Shown here one piece after another: positions 8,532 to 16,964 of a stretch of DNA of 64,000 nucleotides. Within the stretch, counting starts at the first letter, position 1, and the number at the start of each line of letters is the position of its first letter. The translations under genes were made by a program, and so were the position numbers. Location of the stretch: contig NZ_JADPKA010000046.1 of NCBI RefSeq assembly GCF_023073715.1, positions 124,001 to 188,000 on the forward strand, written 5' to 3'. This stretch comes from Bradyrhizobium sp. 164 (GTDB lineage: Bacteria > Pseudomonadota > Alphaproteobacteria > Rhizobiales > Xanthobacteraceae). The notes below the pieces were generated by a model. That model did no database searches, had not been told where the DNA came from, and saw only the letters and a program-made list of their open reading frames with translations.

Positions 8532-9476
8532 TCAGATCAAATACTGCTTCGTGATGATTTCGCCCAGCCTTGAATTGTCCGTAATGAATTCCTGAATGAA
8601 TTCATGCACGCCGTGCTGGAAAATGTCGTTCATATTGCTGTGTTCCAGCCGGTTGCGGATGCCGCGGGCGTGGCGCTGAGCGGGGCCCTGGCGGCCATAG
8701 GCGACGCCGATCTGGTCGAGGTTGCGCACGAGATTGCCGTAGCAGCTTGCCAGCGAGCGCGGCAGCGTGTCGTTGAGGATGAGCAGGTCTGCGATCAGCC
8801 ACGGTTTAAGCGTCTCGCGATAGACCCAGTGATAGGCCGTCAGCGCCGAGACCGAGCGCAGAATCGAGCTCCACTGATAGAAGTCGAGCGGGCCGCCGAC
8901 ATGCTCTTTCTCGGGCAAGAGCACGTGATACTTCACATCGAGGATGCGCGCGGTGTTGTCGGCGCGTTCGAGATGCACGCCCATCCGCGAGAACCAGTAG
9001 GCGTCGTTGCGCAGCATGGTCCGGTAGGCCGACCCGTCGAAGCGCAGCGAGGTCTCCTGCACGAAGCGCAGGAATTTTGCGAGGTCCTCCCGCGTGGAGG
9101 TGCCCTTGCTCCAGACCGCCTGAAGCTCGATCCAGGCCGAGTTGATGGTGTCCCACATCTCGCTGGTGAGCGCGGTGCGCACCGAGCGCGAGTTGAGGCG
9201 GGCCGCCTCGATGCAGTTCTTGATCGAGGACGGGTTTGCCGCCGAGAACGAGAGGTAATCGACGACGTTGTGCTCGTTGGCTTCCTCATATTGCTGATAG
9301 AAACTGCCGGCGACACCGGCGGTGAGCAGCGCCGAGTCCCATTCATTGGTCTTGCCGATATAGGCGGCGGGAAGCGCGGTGACGCGCAGCGTCGCATCGA
9401 TGGTGCGCGCGAGGTACTCGGCCCGTTCGACGTAGCGAGCGAGCCAGTAGAGGTTTTCGGCGGTACGCGACAGCAT
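8532..9476 (-). CDS. Alpha-E domain protein (COG2307 type)
   Basis: This 314-residue, largely alpha-helical protein begins MLSRTAENLYWLARYVERAEYLARTIDATL, the characteristic opening of the alpha-E family. Conserved patches include SLRFDGSAYRTMLR, YWFSRMGVHLERADNTARILDVKYH and PRSLASCYGNLVRNLDQIG. The fold has no assigned activity; in genomes it is linked to circularly permuted ATP-grasp proteins and may act as a scaffold or in transfer of the product. It starts two bases after the ATP-grasp stop codon, so translation is probably coupled. Confidence 0.93.
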   Translation of the reverse strand: MLSRTAENLYWLARYVERAEYLARTIDATLRVTALPAAYIGKTNEWDSALLTAGVAGSFYQQYEEANEHNVVDYLSFSAANPSSIKNCIEAARLNSRSVRTALTSEMWDTINSAWIELQAVWSKGTSTREDLAKFLRFVQETSLRFDGSAYRTMLRNDAYWFSRMGVHLERADNTARILDVKYHVLLPEKEHVGGPLDFYQWSSILRSVSALTAYHWVYRETLKPWLIADLLILNDTLPRSLASCYGNLVRNLDQIGVAYGRQGPAQRHARGIRNRLEHSNMNDIFQHGVHEFIQEFITDNSRLGEIITKQYLI

Positions 9477-9478
9477 CT

Positions 9479-10897
9479 CTACTCGTCCAAAATCCAGGTG
9501 TCCTTGGTGCCGCCGCCCTGGCTGGAATTGACGACCAGAGAGCCTTCCTTCAGTGCAACGCGTGTCAGCCCGCCCGGCACGATCGTGGTGCGCTTGCTGC
9601 CCGTGAGCACGAAAGGCCGCAGGTCGACATGGCGCGGGGCGAGGCCGCTTGCGGTACAGGTCGGGCAGGTGGAGAGCGCCAGCGTCGGTTGCGCGATGAA
9701 GCCTTCCGGCTCACGCTTCAGTTTTTCGCGGAAGGCCTCGATCGTGGCTTTCGTCGCGGCGGGGCCGATCAGCATGCCGTAGCCGCCGGAGCCATGGACT
9801 TCCTTGACGACGAGTTCGCCCAGATTGTCCAGCACATAGGCGAGATCCTTCGGCTCGCGGCAGCGCCAGGTCGGCACGTTCTTCAGGATCGGCTCCTCGC
9901 CAAGATAGAATTTTACGATGTCGGGCATGTAGGAGTAGATCGCCTTGTCGTCGGCGATGCCGGTGCCGACAGCATTGGCGAGCGTGATGTTGCCGGCCGC
10001 ATAGGCCGACATCAGGCCCGGCACGCCGAGCACGGAGTCGGGGCGGAAGGTGAGCGGATCGAGGAAATCGTCGTCGACGCGGCGGTAGATCACGTCGACC
10101 CGCTTCAACCCCTCCGTCGTCCGCATGAACACTTCGTTGTTCTTGACAATGAGGTCGCGGCCCTCGACCAGCTCGATGCCGAGCTTGTCGGCCAAGAACG
10201 AGTGCTCGTAATAGGCGGAGTTGTAGACGCCGGGCGTGAGCAGGGCGACCGTCGGCTCGCCGGAGGCGCTTTGCGGCGCGACCGAGCGCAGCGCCGCGAG
10301 AAGCTCGTCCGGATAGCGTTCGACCGGCGCCACCCTGTGGCGGGCGAACAGATCCGGAAACAGCCGCATCATGATCTCGCGGTTTTCCAGCATGTAGGAC
10401 ACGCCCGAAGGCGTCCGCGCATTATCCTCCAGCACGATGAAGTCTTCAGCGTCGGTCCGGACGATGTCGATGCCGGCGATGTGCACATAGACATCGTGCG
10501 GCACCTGCTGGCCGTTCATCTCGGGCCGGAACACCGGGTTCTGGAAGATCAGGTCGTCGGGCACGATTTCGGCGCGAAGGATATCGCGGCCGTGATAGAT
10601 GTCGCGCAAAAACATGTTGAGCGCACGCACGCGCTGCTTCAGGCCCTTCTCCAGCAGCGCCCATTCCTTGCCGGACATGATCCGCGGGATCACGTCGAAT
10701 GGGATCAGGCGCTCGGTCGACTCGGCTTCGCCATAGACCGCAAAGGTGATGCCGATGCGGCGGAACAGCAACTCCGCCTCCTGGCGGCGATATTCGAGGG
10801 CCTCGGGAGGCGTCTCCTTGAGCCAGCGCGCCAGCTCCTGATAAGCAGGCCGCAGGTCGCCGCCGGGAATATTCATTTCATCAAACGCGACTGCCAT
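9479..10897 (-). CDS. Circularly permuted ATP-grasp protein (COG2308 type), predicted peptide ligase
   Basis: The 472-residue protein belongs to the circularly permuted ATP-grasp family and is predicted to form an amide bond with ATP. Visible marks are IPFDVIPRIMSGKEWALLEKGLKQR (residues 74-98), the DIYHGRDILRAEIVPDDLI segment, HVAGID-like VHIAGIDIVRTD, VLEDNARTPSGVSYMLENR, IYRRVDDDFLDPL and a C-terminal nucleotide-binding stretch KEVHGSGGYGMLIGP. The ATG at 10897 gives the usual N-terminus MAVAFDEM. It is the first gene of the Anbu cluster; alpha-E follows two bases later. Substrate amino acids or target proteins are unknown. Confidence 0.92.
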   Translation of the reverse strand: MAVAFDEMNIPGGDLRPAYQELARWLKETPPEALEYRRQEAELLFRRIGITFAVYGEAESTERLIPFDVIPRIMSGKEWALLEKGLKQRVRALNMFLRDIYHGRDILRAEIVPDDLIFQNPVFRPEMNGQQVPHDVYVHIAGIDIVRTDAEDFIVLEDNARTPSGVSYMLENREIMMRLFPDLFARHRVAPVERYPDELLAALRSVAPQSASGEPTVALLTPGVYNSAYYEHSFLADKLGIELVEGRDLIVKNNEVFMRTTEGLKRVDVIYRRVDDDFLDPLTFRPDSVLGVPGLMSAYAAGNITLANAVGTGIADDKAIYSYMPDIVKFYLGEEPILKNVPTWRCREPKDLAYVLDNLGELVVKEVHGSGGYGMLIGPAATKATIEAFREKLKREPEGFIAQPTLALSTCPTCTASGLAPRHVDLRPFVLTGSKRTTIVPGGLTRVALKEGSLVVNSSQGGGTKDTWILDE

Positions 10898-11174
10898 AGA
10901 TCCCGACTGTTCTCCCAGGCGTTGCGGCATGAGCCAAGTCGCGCCGGCCTTGGTGGAGACCGCAACGTCCTGTGGCCATGCGGCAAGAGTGCATGACTTT
11001 CATGTGGTAGCAAGGGGCGGGCCAGCGCGATAAGCATGGAGGATGGGCATTTGCCGAGGATGGCCGGCGGCTTGCCTGAAAAAATGGCTGAGGACTGCTT
11101 ATTTCGGCGGCAAAACCGCGTGACTTCAACGCGTTACCTCGGCAAAGTTGGCGCCACAGGTGAGGGACAGTTTT

Positions 11175-11912
11175 ATGAGCGAGATCGTCACGGCGGGCAT
11201 TCTGGTCATTGGGGACGAAATCCTGTCCGGCCGAACCAAGGACAAGAACATCGGGTTCATCGCCGAATACCTGACCAATATCGGCATCGACCTCAAGGAA
11301 GTCCGGATCGTCTCCGACGACGAGGACGACATCATCGCCGCGTTGAATGCACTGCGGCAGCGCTACACCTATGTCTTCACCACCGGCGGCATCGGCCCGA
11401 CCCATGACGACATTACTGCCGACAGCGTCGCCAAGGCCTTCGGCGTCGGCATCGACCATCACCCGGAGGTGGTCGCCCGCTTCCGCGAGCGCTGGAGCGA
11501 GCAGGACCTCAACGAGGCCCGCTTGCGCATGGCTCGCATCCCTGACGGTGCTGAGCTGATCCAGAGCGCGACCATCCTCGCTCCGGGCTTCAAGATCGGC
11601 AATGTCATCGTGATGGCCGGCGTGCCCTCGATCATGCAGGCGATGATGGACATCGTCTCGCCCAAGCTGAAATCCGGCGTACGCATGCTTTCCGAATCGG
11701 TCCGCGCCAATGCGCGCGAGGGCGACATCGGCAGCCCGCTGCGCGCGATCGCGGCCGCCCATCCCGACACCATCATCGGCAGCTATCCCTTCATGGATGA
11801 GGAGCAAAGGCCGAACACCAATCTGGTGGTGCGCTCGCGCGATGCGGATAAGCTCGCGGCGGCGATGTCGGCGGTGAAGGAAATGCTGGCGGGATTGAAC
11901 ATCACCCGCTAA
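11175..11912 (+). CDS. CinA-like molybdopterin-binding (MoCF-fold) protein
   Basis: This 245-residue protein carries the MoCF-biosynthesis/CinA N-terminal fold, starting MSEIVTAGILVIGDEILSGRTKDKN and containing the glycine-rich motif FTTGGIGPTHDDITADSVAKAF near residue 70. The C-terminal nicotinamide-nucleotide amidase domain of full CinA is absent, so it is the stand-alone form. Such proteins are linked to pyridine-nucleotide pyrophosphatase activity in the CinA family; its actual reaction here is not shown. The ATG at 11175 has AGGGACAG just upstream. It precedes the phosphoribosyltransferase gene by 42 bases and may share a transcript with it. Confidence 0.9.
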   Translation: MSEIVTAGILVIGDEILSGRTKDKNIGFIAEYLTNIGIDLKEVRIVSDDEDDIIAALNALRQRYTYVFTTGGIGPTHDDITADSVAKAFGVGIDHHPEVVARFRERWSEQDLNEARLRMARIPDGAELIQSATILAPGFKIGNVIVMAGVPSIMQAMMDIVSPKLKSGVRMLSESVRANAREGDIGSPLRAIAAAHPDTIIGSYPFMDEEQRPNTNLVVRSRDADKLAAAMSAVKEMLAGLNITR

Positions 11913-11954
11913 AGCGCCCGGCTTGCCGGACGTTTTACGAAGCAGGAGACGACA

Positions 11955-12482
11955 ATGGCGGGTGAATCACCGGAACTGAGCGCGCAGGAGCGGGCGGGCA
12001 AGGCCTTCCCGGTCTCCTGGGACCAATTCCACCGGGATTGCCGGGCGCTGAGCTGGCGTCTCAACGAGGTCGGTCCGTTCCATGCAGTGATCGCGATCAC
12101 CCGCGGCGGCCTGGTGCCGGCCGCGATCGTGGCGCGCGAGCTCGGCGTGCGCGTGATCGATACGGTCTGCATCGCCAGCTACGACCACAACAAGCAGGGC
12201 GAGCTTCAGGTCCTCAAGAGTATTTCCGAGGCGGCGATGAAGCTCGGCGGCGGCACCGGAAAGGGGCTTCTAATCGTCGACGACCTTGTCGATACCGGAA
12301 AGACCGGCAAGCTGGTGCGCGAGATGCTGCCCAATGCGCATTTCGCCACCGTCTACGCCAAGCCGATGGGGCGTCCGCTGGTTGATACCTTCATCACGGA
12401 AGTGTCGCAGGATACCTGGATCTTCTTCCCCTGGGACACTGCGCTGTCCTACCACCCGCCGCTTCGCGACGGGGCCGCGTGA
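11955..12482 (+). CDS. gpt: Xanthine (xanthine-guanine) phosphoribosyltransferase
   Basis: The 175-residue enzyme converts xanthine or guanine plus PRPP to the nucleotide in purine salvage. The PRPP-binding signature LLIVDDLVDTGKTGKLV lies at residues 102-118, with ITRGGLVPAAIVARELGVR near residue 50 forming the PPi loop, and IFFPWD near the C-terminus. It is about 20 residues longer than the enterobacterial Gpt at the N-terminus. An AGGAGA ribosome site precedes the ATG. Its pairing with a CNT nucleoside transporter 8 kb away fits purine recycling, though they are not in one operon. Substrate choice among Xpt/Gpt types cannot be fixed from sequence. Confidence 0.9.
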   Translation: MAGESPELSAQERAGKAFPVSWDQFHRDCRALSWRLNEVGPFHAVIAITRGGLVPAAIVARELGVRVIDTVCIASYDHNKQGELQVLKSISEAAMKLGGGTGKGLLIVDDLVDTGKTGKLVREMLPNAHFATVYAKPMGRPLVDTFITEVSQDTWIFFPWDTALSYHPPLRDGAA

Positions 12483-12490
12483 GAGACGAA

Positions 12491-12570
12491 GTCATTCCGG
12501 AGCGATGCGAAGCATCGAACCCGGAATCTCGAGATTCCGGGATCGGTCCTGCGGACCGCCCCGGAATGAC
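12491..12570. repeat. Dispersed palindromic repeat (GTCATTCCGGGGC family)
   Basis: This 80-base element has ends GTCATTCCGGAGCG and CGCCCCGGAATGAC, and a central perfect palindrome CCCGGAATCTCGAGATTCCGGG. Two small side hairpins (GATGCGAAGCATC and GGTCCTGCGGACC) give a cloverleaf-like fold. It lies between gpt and the next gene. Confidence 0.9.
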
Positions 12571-12595
12571 GTCGGTTTAACGGGCGGAGGCAGCC

Positions 12596-13213
12596 ATGCC
12601 CCTGCAAAATCGCGTCACGCCGACTGGTGAGATCATTGCCACGCCCCATCGCGGCCTGTTCACCGGCAATCGCGGCATCATCCATGATCCCGCGACGAAG
12701 ACGCTGCTTCGGAAGCGGTGGTCGTCGCCGGCCTGGCTCACCTGCACTTGCGAATTCCGCGGACGGCGCCGCGAGGTGATGGCACAGCGAAGCTGGACCG
12801 AGCTGTTCTTCCTGGACGAGGCCACTGCGCTCGCCGCCGGCCATCGCCCCTGCTTCTATTGCCGCCGCGACGATGCCAATCGCTTCCGGGCTGCGTGGGA
12901 AAAGGGCAATCGCGTGCACGGCGTCCGCATGCACGACATCGACACGGTGCTGCATCATGAGCGGCTCGATCACGGCAGCAAACGACTGCACGTACTGCTG
13001 GTGCCGCTCGACCAGCTCCCCGACGGCGCAATGGTTCAGCAGGGCGAGGAGAGTTTTCTGGTGATGCGGGGCAGGGCGCTGTTGTGGTCGCCGGCGGGTT
13101 ATACCGCGGTCGAGCGTCAGCTTGGCGAAGCGACGTTACTGACGCCGCCCTCGACGCTGCGCACATTGAACTCCGGCTACGCGCCCGTGTTGCATCCGAC
13201 GGCGCTGCCTTAG
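12596..13213 (+). CDS. Conserved hypothetical protein with an Ada-like Cys motif
   Basis: I do not recognise a characterised family for this 205-residue protein. It starts MPLQNRVTPTGEIIATPHRG, has a basic patch with paired cysteines (WLTCTCEFRGRRREV, residues 47-61), then the motif AAGHRPCFYCRRDDANRFR at residues 80-98, which looks like the CxxC half of the zinc site in the Ada N-terminal domain (GYRPCKRC). The C-terminal half contains WSPAGYTAVER and a proline-rich end. GGAGGC eight bases before the ATG supports the start. A nucleic-acid-binding or damage-related zinc protein is a guess; function is unknown. Confidence 0.72.
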   Translation: MPLQNRVTPTGEIIATPHRGLFTGNRGIIHDPATKTLLRKRWSSPAWLTCTCEFRGRRREVMAQRSWTELFFLDEATALAAGHRPCFYCRRDDANRFRAAWEKGNRVHGVRMHDIDTVLHHERLDHGSKRLHVLLVPLDQLPDGAMVQQGEESFLVMRGRALLWSPAGYTAVERQLGEATLLTPPSTLRTLNSGYAPVLHPTALP

Positions 13214-13231
13214 CACAGCGCGCCCTTGCCA

Positions 13232-14254
13232 TTACCCGAGTTTCTCGCGCGCCAGCGCCGCGCCGGCGCCGAGCGCCATCAGCTTGGCTTCGGCGATCTC
13301 CCGCCGCATCGGCGCCATGCCGCAATTGGTGGTGGCGATGATGTTGCTCTTCGGGACGAATTTCGACACTGCCTCGATCACCTTCACGACGTCGTCCGCC
13401 GTCTCCACCGTGTCGCTGGCTACGTCGATCACGCCGGCCTGCACAATCTTGGTCTTGAGCAGCGCCAGCAGGTCGAGCGGCACCTTCGAATTGCGGCACT
13501 CGATCGCGACCTGCTGGATCGGGCTGGCATCGATTGCCGGGAAGATCTGCTCATACTGCCGCCATTGGCTGCCGAGCGTCGCCTTCCAGTCAGTGTTGGC
13601 CTTGATGCCGTAGCCATAGCAGATGTGCACGGCGGTGGCGCAGGTGAGACCCTGCGCCGCGTGCTCCAGCGCCTTGATGCCCCAGTCGTTGACCTCGTCC
13701 ATATAGACGTTGAAGGCGGGCTCGTCGAACTGCACGAGATCGACGCCGTCGGCCTGGAGCGCCTTGGCCTCTTCGTTCAGCAGCTCGGCGAAAGCGAACG
13801 CCATCTTCACGCGGTCGCCGTAATAGCGGTCCGCAATCGTGTCGATGATGGTCATGGGGCCGGGCAGCGTGAATTTCAGCTTCTTTTTCGTGTGCGAGCG
13901 CGCGACGCGCGCCTCGTCGGCATGAACGCGGCCCTTGAGCCGGAGCGGAGCGACTACCTGCGGCACCATCGCCTTGTAGCGGTCCTTGCGAATGCCCATC
14001 TCGACCTTGTGCGCGAAGTCGATGCCTTCGACCTTCTCCAGGAAGCCGTGCACGAAATGCTGGCGGGCCTGCTCGCCCTCGGTGACGATGTCCATGCCGG
14101 CGTCCTCCTGGATCTTCAGCCAGATCAGCGTCGCGTCGCGCTTGGCGCGCAAGAGCTCCTCGCCCTGCGATTTCCAGGGCGCCCACAGCATGTTGGGCTC
14201 GGCGAGCCATTCCGGCTTCGGCAAGGAGCCGGCGATCGTGGTTGGAAACAGCAT
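13232..14254 (-). CDS. Short MetE-like methyltransferase (cobalamin-independent methionine synthase C-terminal domain family)
   Basis: The 340-residue protein corresponds to only the catalytic C-terminal barrel of MetE, which is normally 750-780 residues with a duplicated N-terminal barrel. It begins MLFPTTIAGSLPKPEWL and keeps the family residues: DGVDLVQFDEPAF, the zinc ligands in HICYGYG (His and Cys), a Glu in IECRNS and the last Cys in ATTNCGM. It is therefore probably an active zinc methyltransferase making methionine or acting on a related thiol. The methyl donor may differ from that of full MetE. GGGAGG before the ATG fixes the start. It is convergent with the gene at 12596. Confidence 0.88.
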   Translation of the reverse strand: MLFPTTIAGSLPKPEWLAEPNMLWAPWKSQGEELLRAKRDATLIWLKIQEDAGMDIVTEGEQARQHFVHGFLEKVEGIDFAHKVEMGIRKDRYKAMVPQVVAPLRLKGRVHADEARVARSHTKKKLKFTLPGPMTIIDTIADRYYGDRVKMAFAFAELLNEEAKALQADGVDLVQFDEPAFNVYMDEVNDWGIKALEHAAQGLTCATAVHICYGYGIKANTDWKATLGSQWRQYEQIFPAIDASPIQQVAIECRNSKVPLDLLALLKTKIVQAGVIDVASDTVETADDVVKVIEAVSKFVPKSNIIATTNCGMAPMRREIAEAKLMALGAGAALAREKLG

Positions 14255-14359
14255 GGCGGCCTCCCGGCGGGTTATGTTGCGCCTCTTCCTGCCATGTCTT
14301 AACGTCGAGGTACAGAACGACAAAAGTCGTCAACCCCGCGACGCCGGACCGGAAACGCC

Positions 14360-14968
14360 ATGATCGAATTCTTCTTCGACTGTTCCAGCCCCTGGACCTA
14401 TCTCGCCTTTCACAACATCCAGCCGCTGGCGAAGGAGCTCGGCGCGGAGATCATCTGGCGGCCGATCCTGGTCGGCGGCATCTTCAACACGGTCAATCCG
14501 AGCGTCTACGCGCAGCGCGAAAAGCCGGTGCCGCTCAAGGCGCGTTACATGAAGAAGGATCTCGCCGATTGGGCGCGCTCGGCAGGCCTGTCGATCAAGA
14601 TGCCGCCGACCGTGTTTCCCGTGAACAGCGTCAAGGCGATGCGCGGCTGCATCTGGCTCGGCAATCACATGGTGCCGTTCGCCGCGGCCGTGTTCGAGAC
14701 CTACTGGGGCGAGGACAGGGACATCTCGCAGGACGCGGTGCTCGCCGACATCTGCAAGAAGGTCGGCATCGACGAGCAGAAATTTTTCGCCGGCATCGCA
14801 GAGCAGGGCATCAAAGACCAGCTCAAGGCCAATACCGAAGAGGTCGTGGCGCGTGGCGGTTTCGGCTCGCCGACGATCTTCGTCGGCAAGACCGACATGT
14901 ACTTTGGCAACGACCGCCTGCCGCTGATCCGCGAGGCGCTGCAGCGTCAAAAGGCGAGTGCGGCCTGA
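14360..14968 (+). CDS. 2-hydroxychromene-2-carboxylate isomerase family (DsbA-fold) protein
   Basis: This 202-residue thioredoxin-fold protein belongs to the DsbA/GST-kappa group. The redox CxxC of DsbA is replaced by CSSPWTY at residues 8-14, with the Ser typical of the glutathione-dependent isomerase. The C-terminal GGFGSPTIFVGKTDMYFGNDRLPL is the family signature with its cis-proline (SPT). The characterised reaction is cis-trans isomerisation in naphthalene breakdown, but many homologues act on unknown aromatics. It overlaps the start of the next gene by one base (TGATG), so the two are translationally coupled. Confidence 0.9.
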   Translation: MIEFFFDCSSPWTYLAFHNIQPLAKELGAEIIWRPILVGGIFNTVNPSVYAQREKPVPLKARYMKKDLADWARSAGLSIKMPPTVFPVNSVKAMRGCIWLGNHMVPFAAAVFETYWGEDRDISQDAVLADICKKVGIDEQKFFAGIAEQGIKDQLKANTEEVVARGGFGSPTIFVGKTDMYFGNDRLPLIREALQRQKASAA

Positions 14969-15945
14969 TGGTGCGGGCCGTCATCTGCCGCGAACTCGGC
15001 GCGCCCGAGACGTTGCGGCTGGAGGAGTTTCCGTCGCCGCCGCTAAAGCCCGGCGAAGTGCGCGTTGCGATCCGCGCTGCCGGCCTGAACTTTCCCGACG
15101 TGCTGATGGCGGCTGGCGAATATCAGCTCAAGCCGGAGCTGCCGTTCACGCCCGGCATGGAAGCTGCCGGGGACGTCATCGAGGTGGGTGCGGAGGCGAG
15201 GGGCGTTGCCGTCGGCGACAAGGTCATCGTGAAGATGCGCCACGGCGCCTTCACGGATGAAGCGGTGGTGACGCCATCGCAACTCACCCCTAAGCCGTCC
15301 ACTTTCGACTATGCTGAGGCCGCGACCTATCTCGCTGGTCATGGCACGGCCTATCATGCACTGATCGATCGCGGCCGGGTCGCGCCGGGCGAGGTGCTGC
15401 TGGTGCATGGCGCCGGCGGCGGCGTCGGTCTCGCGGCCGTCGAGATCGGCAAGATGCTGGGTGCGACCGTGATCGCAACCGCCTCCAGCGACGAGAAGCT
15501 GGCGATCGCGAAATCGCGCGGCGCCGATCATCTCGTCCGCTACGATCGTGAGCCGTTTCGCGATGCTGTCAAGCACATCACCGACGGCCGCGGCGCGGAT
15601 GTGGTGTTCGATCCCGTCGGCGGCCAGGTGTTCGAGGATTCGATGCGTTGCATCGCCTGGGGCGCGCGATTGCTGGTGATTGGCTTTACCGGCGGCATCG
15701 GTTCGGCCAAGACCAATCTCCTGTTGATCAAGGGCGCGAGCGTGTTAGGCGTGCGCGCCGGCGAAGCGGTTCGAAGGAATCCCGCACTCGGCGACGTGCG
15801 CCTGAAGGCGCTGCTGCAATGGGCGGAGGAGGGCAAGCTGCGTCCCAACGTCTCGCATCGCCTGCCGCTGGAAGACTATGCAAAGGCGATGCGATTGCTG
15901 ATCGAGCGCAAGGCGATCGGCCGCGTGGCGCTGGTGATGGATTGA
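14968..15945 (+). CDS. NAD(P)H:quinone oxidoreductase (zinc-free MDR family)
   Basis: The 325-residue medium-chain reductase lacks zinc-binding cysteines. N-terminal GroES-like domain features are FPSPPLKPGEVRVAIRAAGLNFPDVLMAAGEYQ and PFTPGMEAAGDV. The Rossmann motif HGAGGGVGLAAVEIGKMLGA lies near residues 144-163, followed by ASSDEKLAIAKSRGADH. Members reduce quinones or enones with NADPH. Its ATG overlaps the stop of the isomerase gene, indicating coupled expression and perhaps a shared aromatic substrate. The actual substrate is unknown. Confidence 0.92.
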   Translation: MVRAVICRELGAPETLRLEEFPSPPLKPGEVRVAIRAAGLNFPDVLMAAGEYQLKPELPFTPGMEAAGDVIEVGAEARGVAVGDKVIVKMRHGAFTDEAVVTPSQLTPKPSTFDYAEAATYLAGHGTAYHALIDRGRVAPGEVLLVHGAGGGVGLAAVEIGKMLGATVIATASSDEKLAIAKSRGADHLVRYDREPFRDAVKHITDGRGADVVFDPVGGQVFEDSMRCIAWGARLLVIGFTGGIGSAKTNLLLIKGASVLGVRAGEAVRRNPALGDVRLKALLQWAEEGKLRPNVSHRLPLEDYAKAMRLLIERKAIGRVALVMD

Positions 15946-15956
15946 GTTTTACCACC

Positions 15957-16030
15957 GTCATTCCGGGGCGCCCGAAGGGCGAACCCGGAATCGAGATTCC
16001 GGGTTCTCGCTTCGCGAGCCCCGGAATGAC
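15957..16030. repeat. Dispersed palindromic repeat (GTCATTCCGGGGC family)
   Basis: This 74-base element starts GTCATTCCGGGGCGCCCGAA and ends CGAGCCCCGGAATGAC, with the inner palindrome ACCCGGAATCGAGATTCCGGGT. It lies between the convergent oxidoreductase and enoyl-CoA hydratase genes, where a hairpin could end transcription from both sides. Confidence 0.9.
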
Positions 16031-16036
16031 CGTGAA

Positions 16037-16927
16037 CTATTTATATTCCCGCTCGGTCCACCACGGGAAATAGTCCGGCATATCGCTGGACACCTTGTTC
16101 TTGAATTGCGCCGGACGCTTTTCCAGGAACGACACCACGCCTTCCTTCACATCGTCGGAGCGGCCGCGGGCGTATATGCCGCGGCTGTCGATCTTGTGCG
16201 CCTCCATCGGATCGTCCGCGCCCATCATGCGCCACATCATCTGGCGGATCAGGGCGATCGAGACCGGCGCGGTCTTGGCGGCAAATTCCTGGGCAAGCGC
16301 GCGCGCCGTCGGCAGGAGATCATCGGGCGGCACGACCTTGCTGACGAGACGGCCGGAGAGCGCTTCCTGTGCCGGGAAGACGCGGCCGGAATAGCACCAT
16401 TCCAGCGCCTGCGAGATGCCGACGATGCGCGGCAGGAACCAGCTCGAGGCGGCCTCCGGCACGATGCCGCGCTGGGAGAACACGAAGCCGAAGCGAGCGG
16501 CATCCGAGGCGATGCGGATGTCCATCGCGAGCTGCATGGTGACGCCGATGCCGACGGCAGGGCCGTTCACGGCAGCGATGACGGGCTTCAAGCATTTGAA
16601 TATGCGTAGCGTCACCTGGCCGCCGCCGTCGCGCACCTGCGGATCGCTGTAATCGACCTTGCCGTCGGCGAGCCGCTTCACCGGCCCGCGGCGCGCGTCG
16701 CGGTCGAACGTATCCGCGCCGGACGAAAGATCGGCGCCCGCGCAAAAGCCGCGGCCCGCGCCGGTGACGATGATGGCGCGGATATTGTCGTCCTTGTCGG
16801 CGGCGTCGAACGCGTCGATCAGCTCTGCTTGCATCTGTGCGTTGAAGGCGTTGAGCTTGTCGGGCCGGTTCAGCGTGATGGTGAGGATCTGCTCGGCGAC
16901 CTCGTACTTGATCGTCTCATAGGCCAT
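16037..16927 (-). CDS. Enoyl-CoA hydratase/isomerase family protein
   Basis: This 296-residue crotonase-fold enzyme acts on an acyl-CoA thioester, probably in fatty-acid or aromatic-acid degradation. Family marks are LNRPDKLNAFNAQM (residues 19-32), the first oxyanion segment RGFCAGADLSSG, the second NGPAVGIGVTMQLAMDIRIAS, and RGIVPEAASSWFLPR carrying the candidate catalytic Glu. An insertion between residues 75 and 105 (GADTFDRDARRGPVKRLADG) is longer than in small hydratases. The C-terminus is PWWTEREYK. The start at 16927 gives a typical N-terminus. It is likely monocistronic, with palindromic repeats on both sides. Confidence 0.92.
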   Translation of the reverse strand: MAYETIKYEVAEQILTITLNRPDKLNAFNAQMQAELIDAFDAADKDDNIRAIIVTGAGRGFCAGADLSSGADTFDRDARRGPVKRLADGKVDYSDPQVRDGGGQVTLRIFKCLKPVIAAVNGPAVGIGVTMQLAMDIRIASDAARFGFVFSQRGIVPEAASSWFLPRIVGISQALEWCYSGRVFPAQEALSGRLVSKVVPPDDLLPTARALAQEFAAKTAPVSIALIRQMMWRMMGADDPMEAHKIDSRGIYARGRSDDVKEGVVSFLEKRPAQFKNKVSSDMPDYFPWWTEREYK

Positions 16928-16964
16928 GGTGGTTTCCTTCCCTTGTCATTGTTGAATCAATTCT

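Noticed and set aside
14242..14967. Upstream in-frame extension of the quinone oxidoreductase
   Set aside because: It runs inside the isomerase gene in another frame. The overlap TGATG gives a clean start at 14968, and the family N-terminus begins there.
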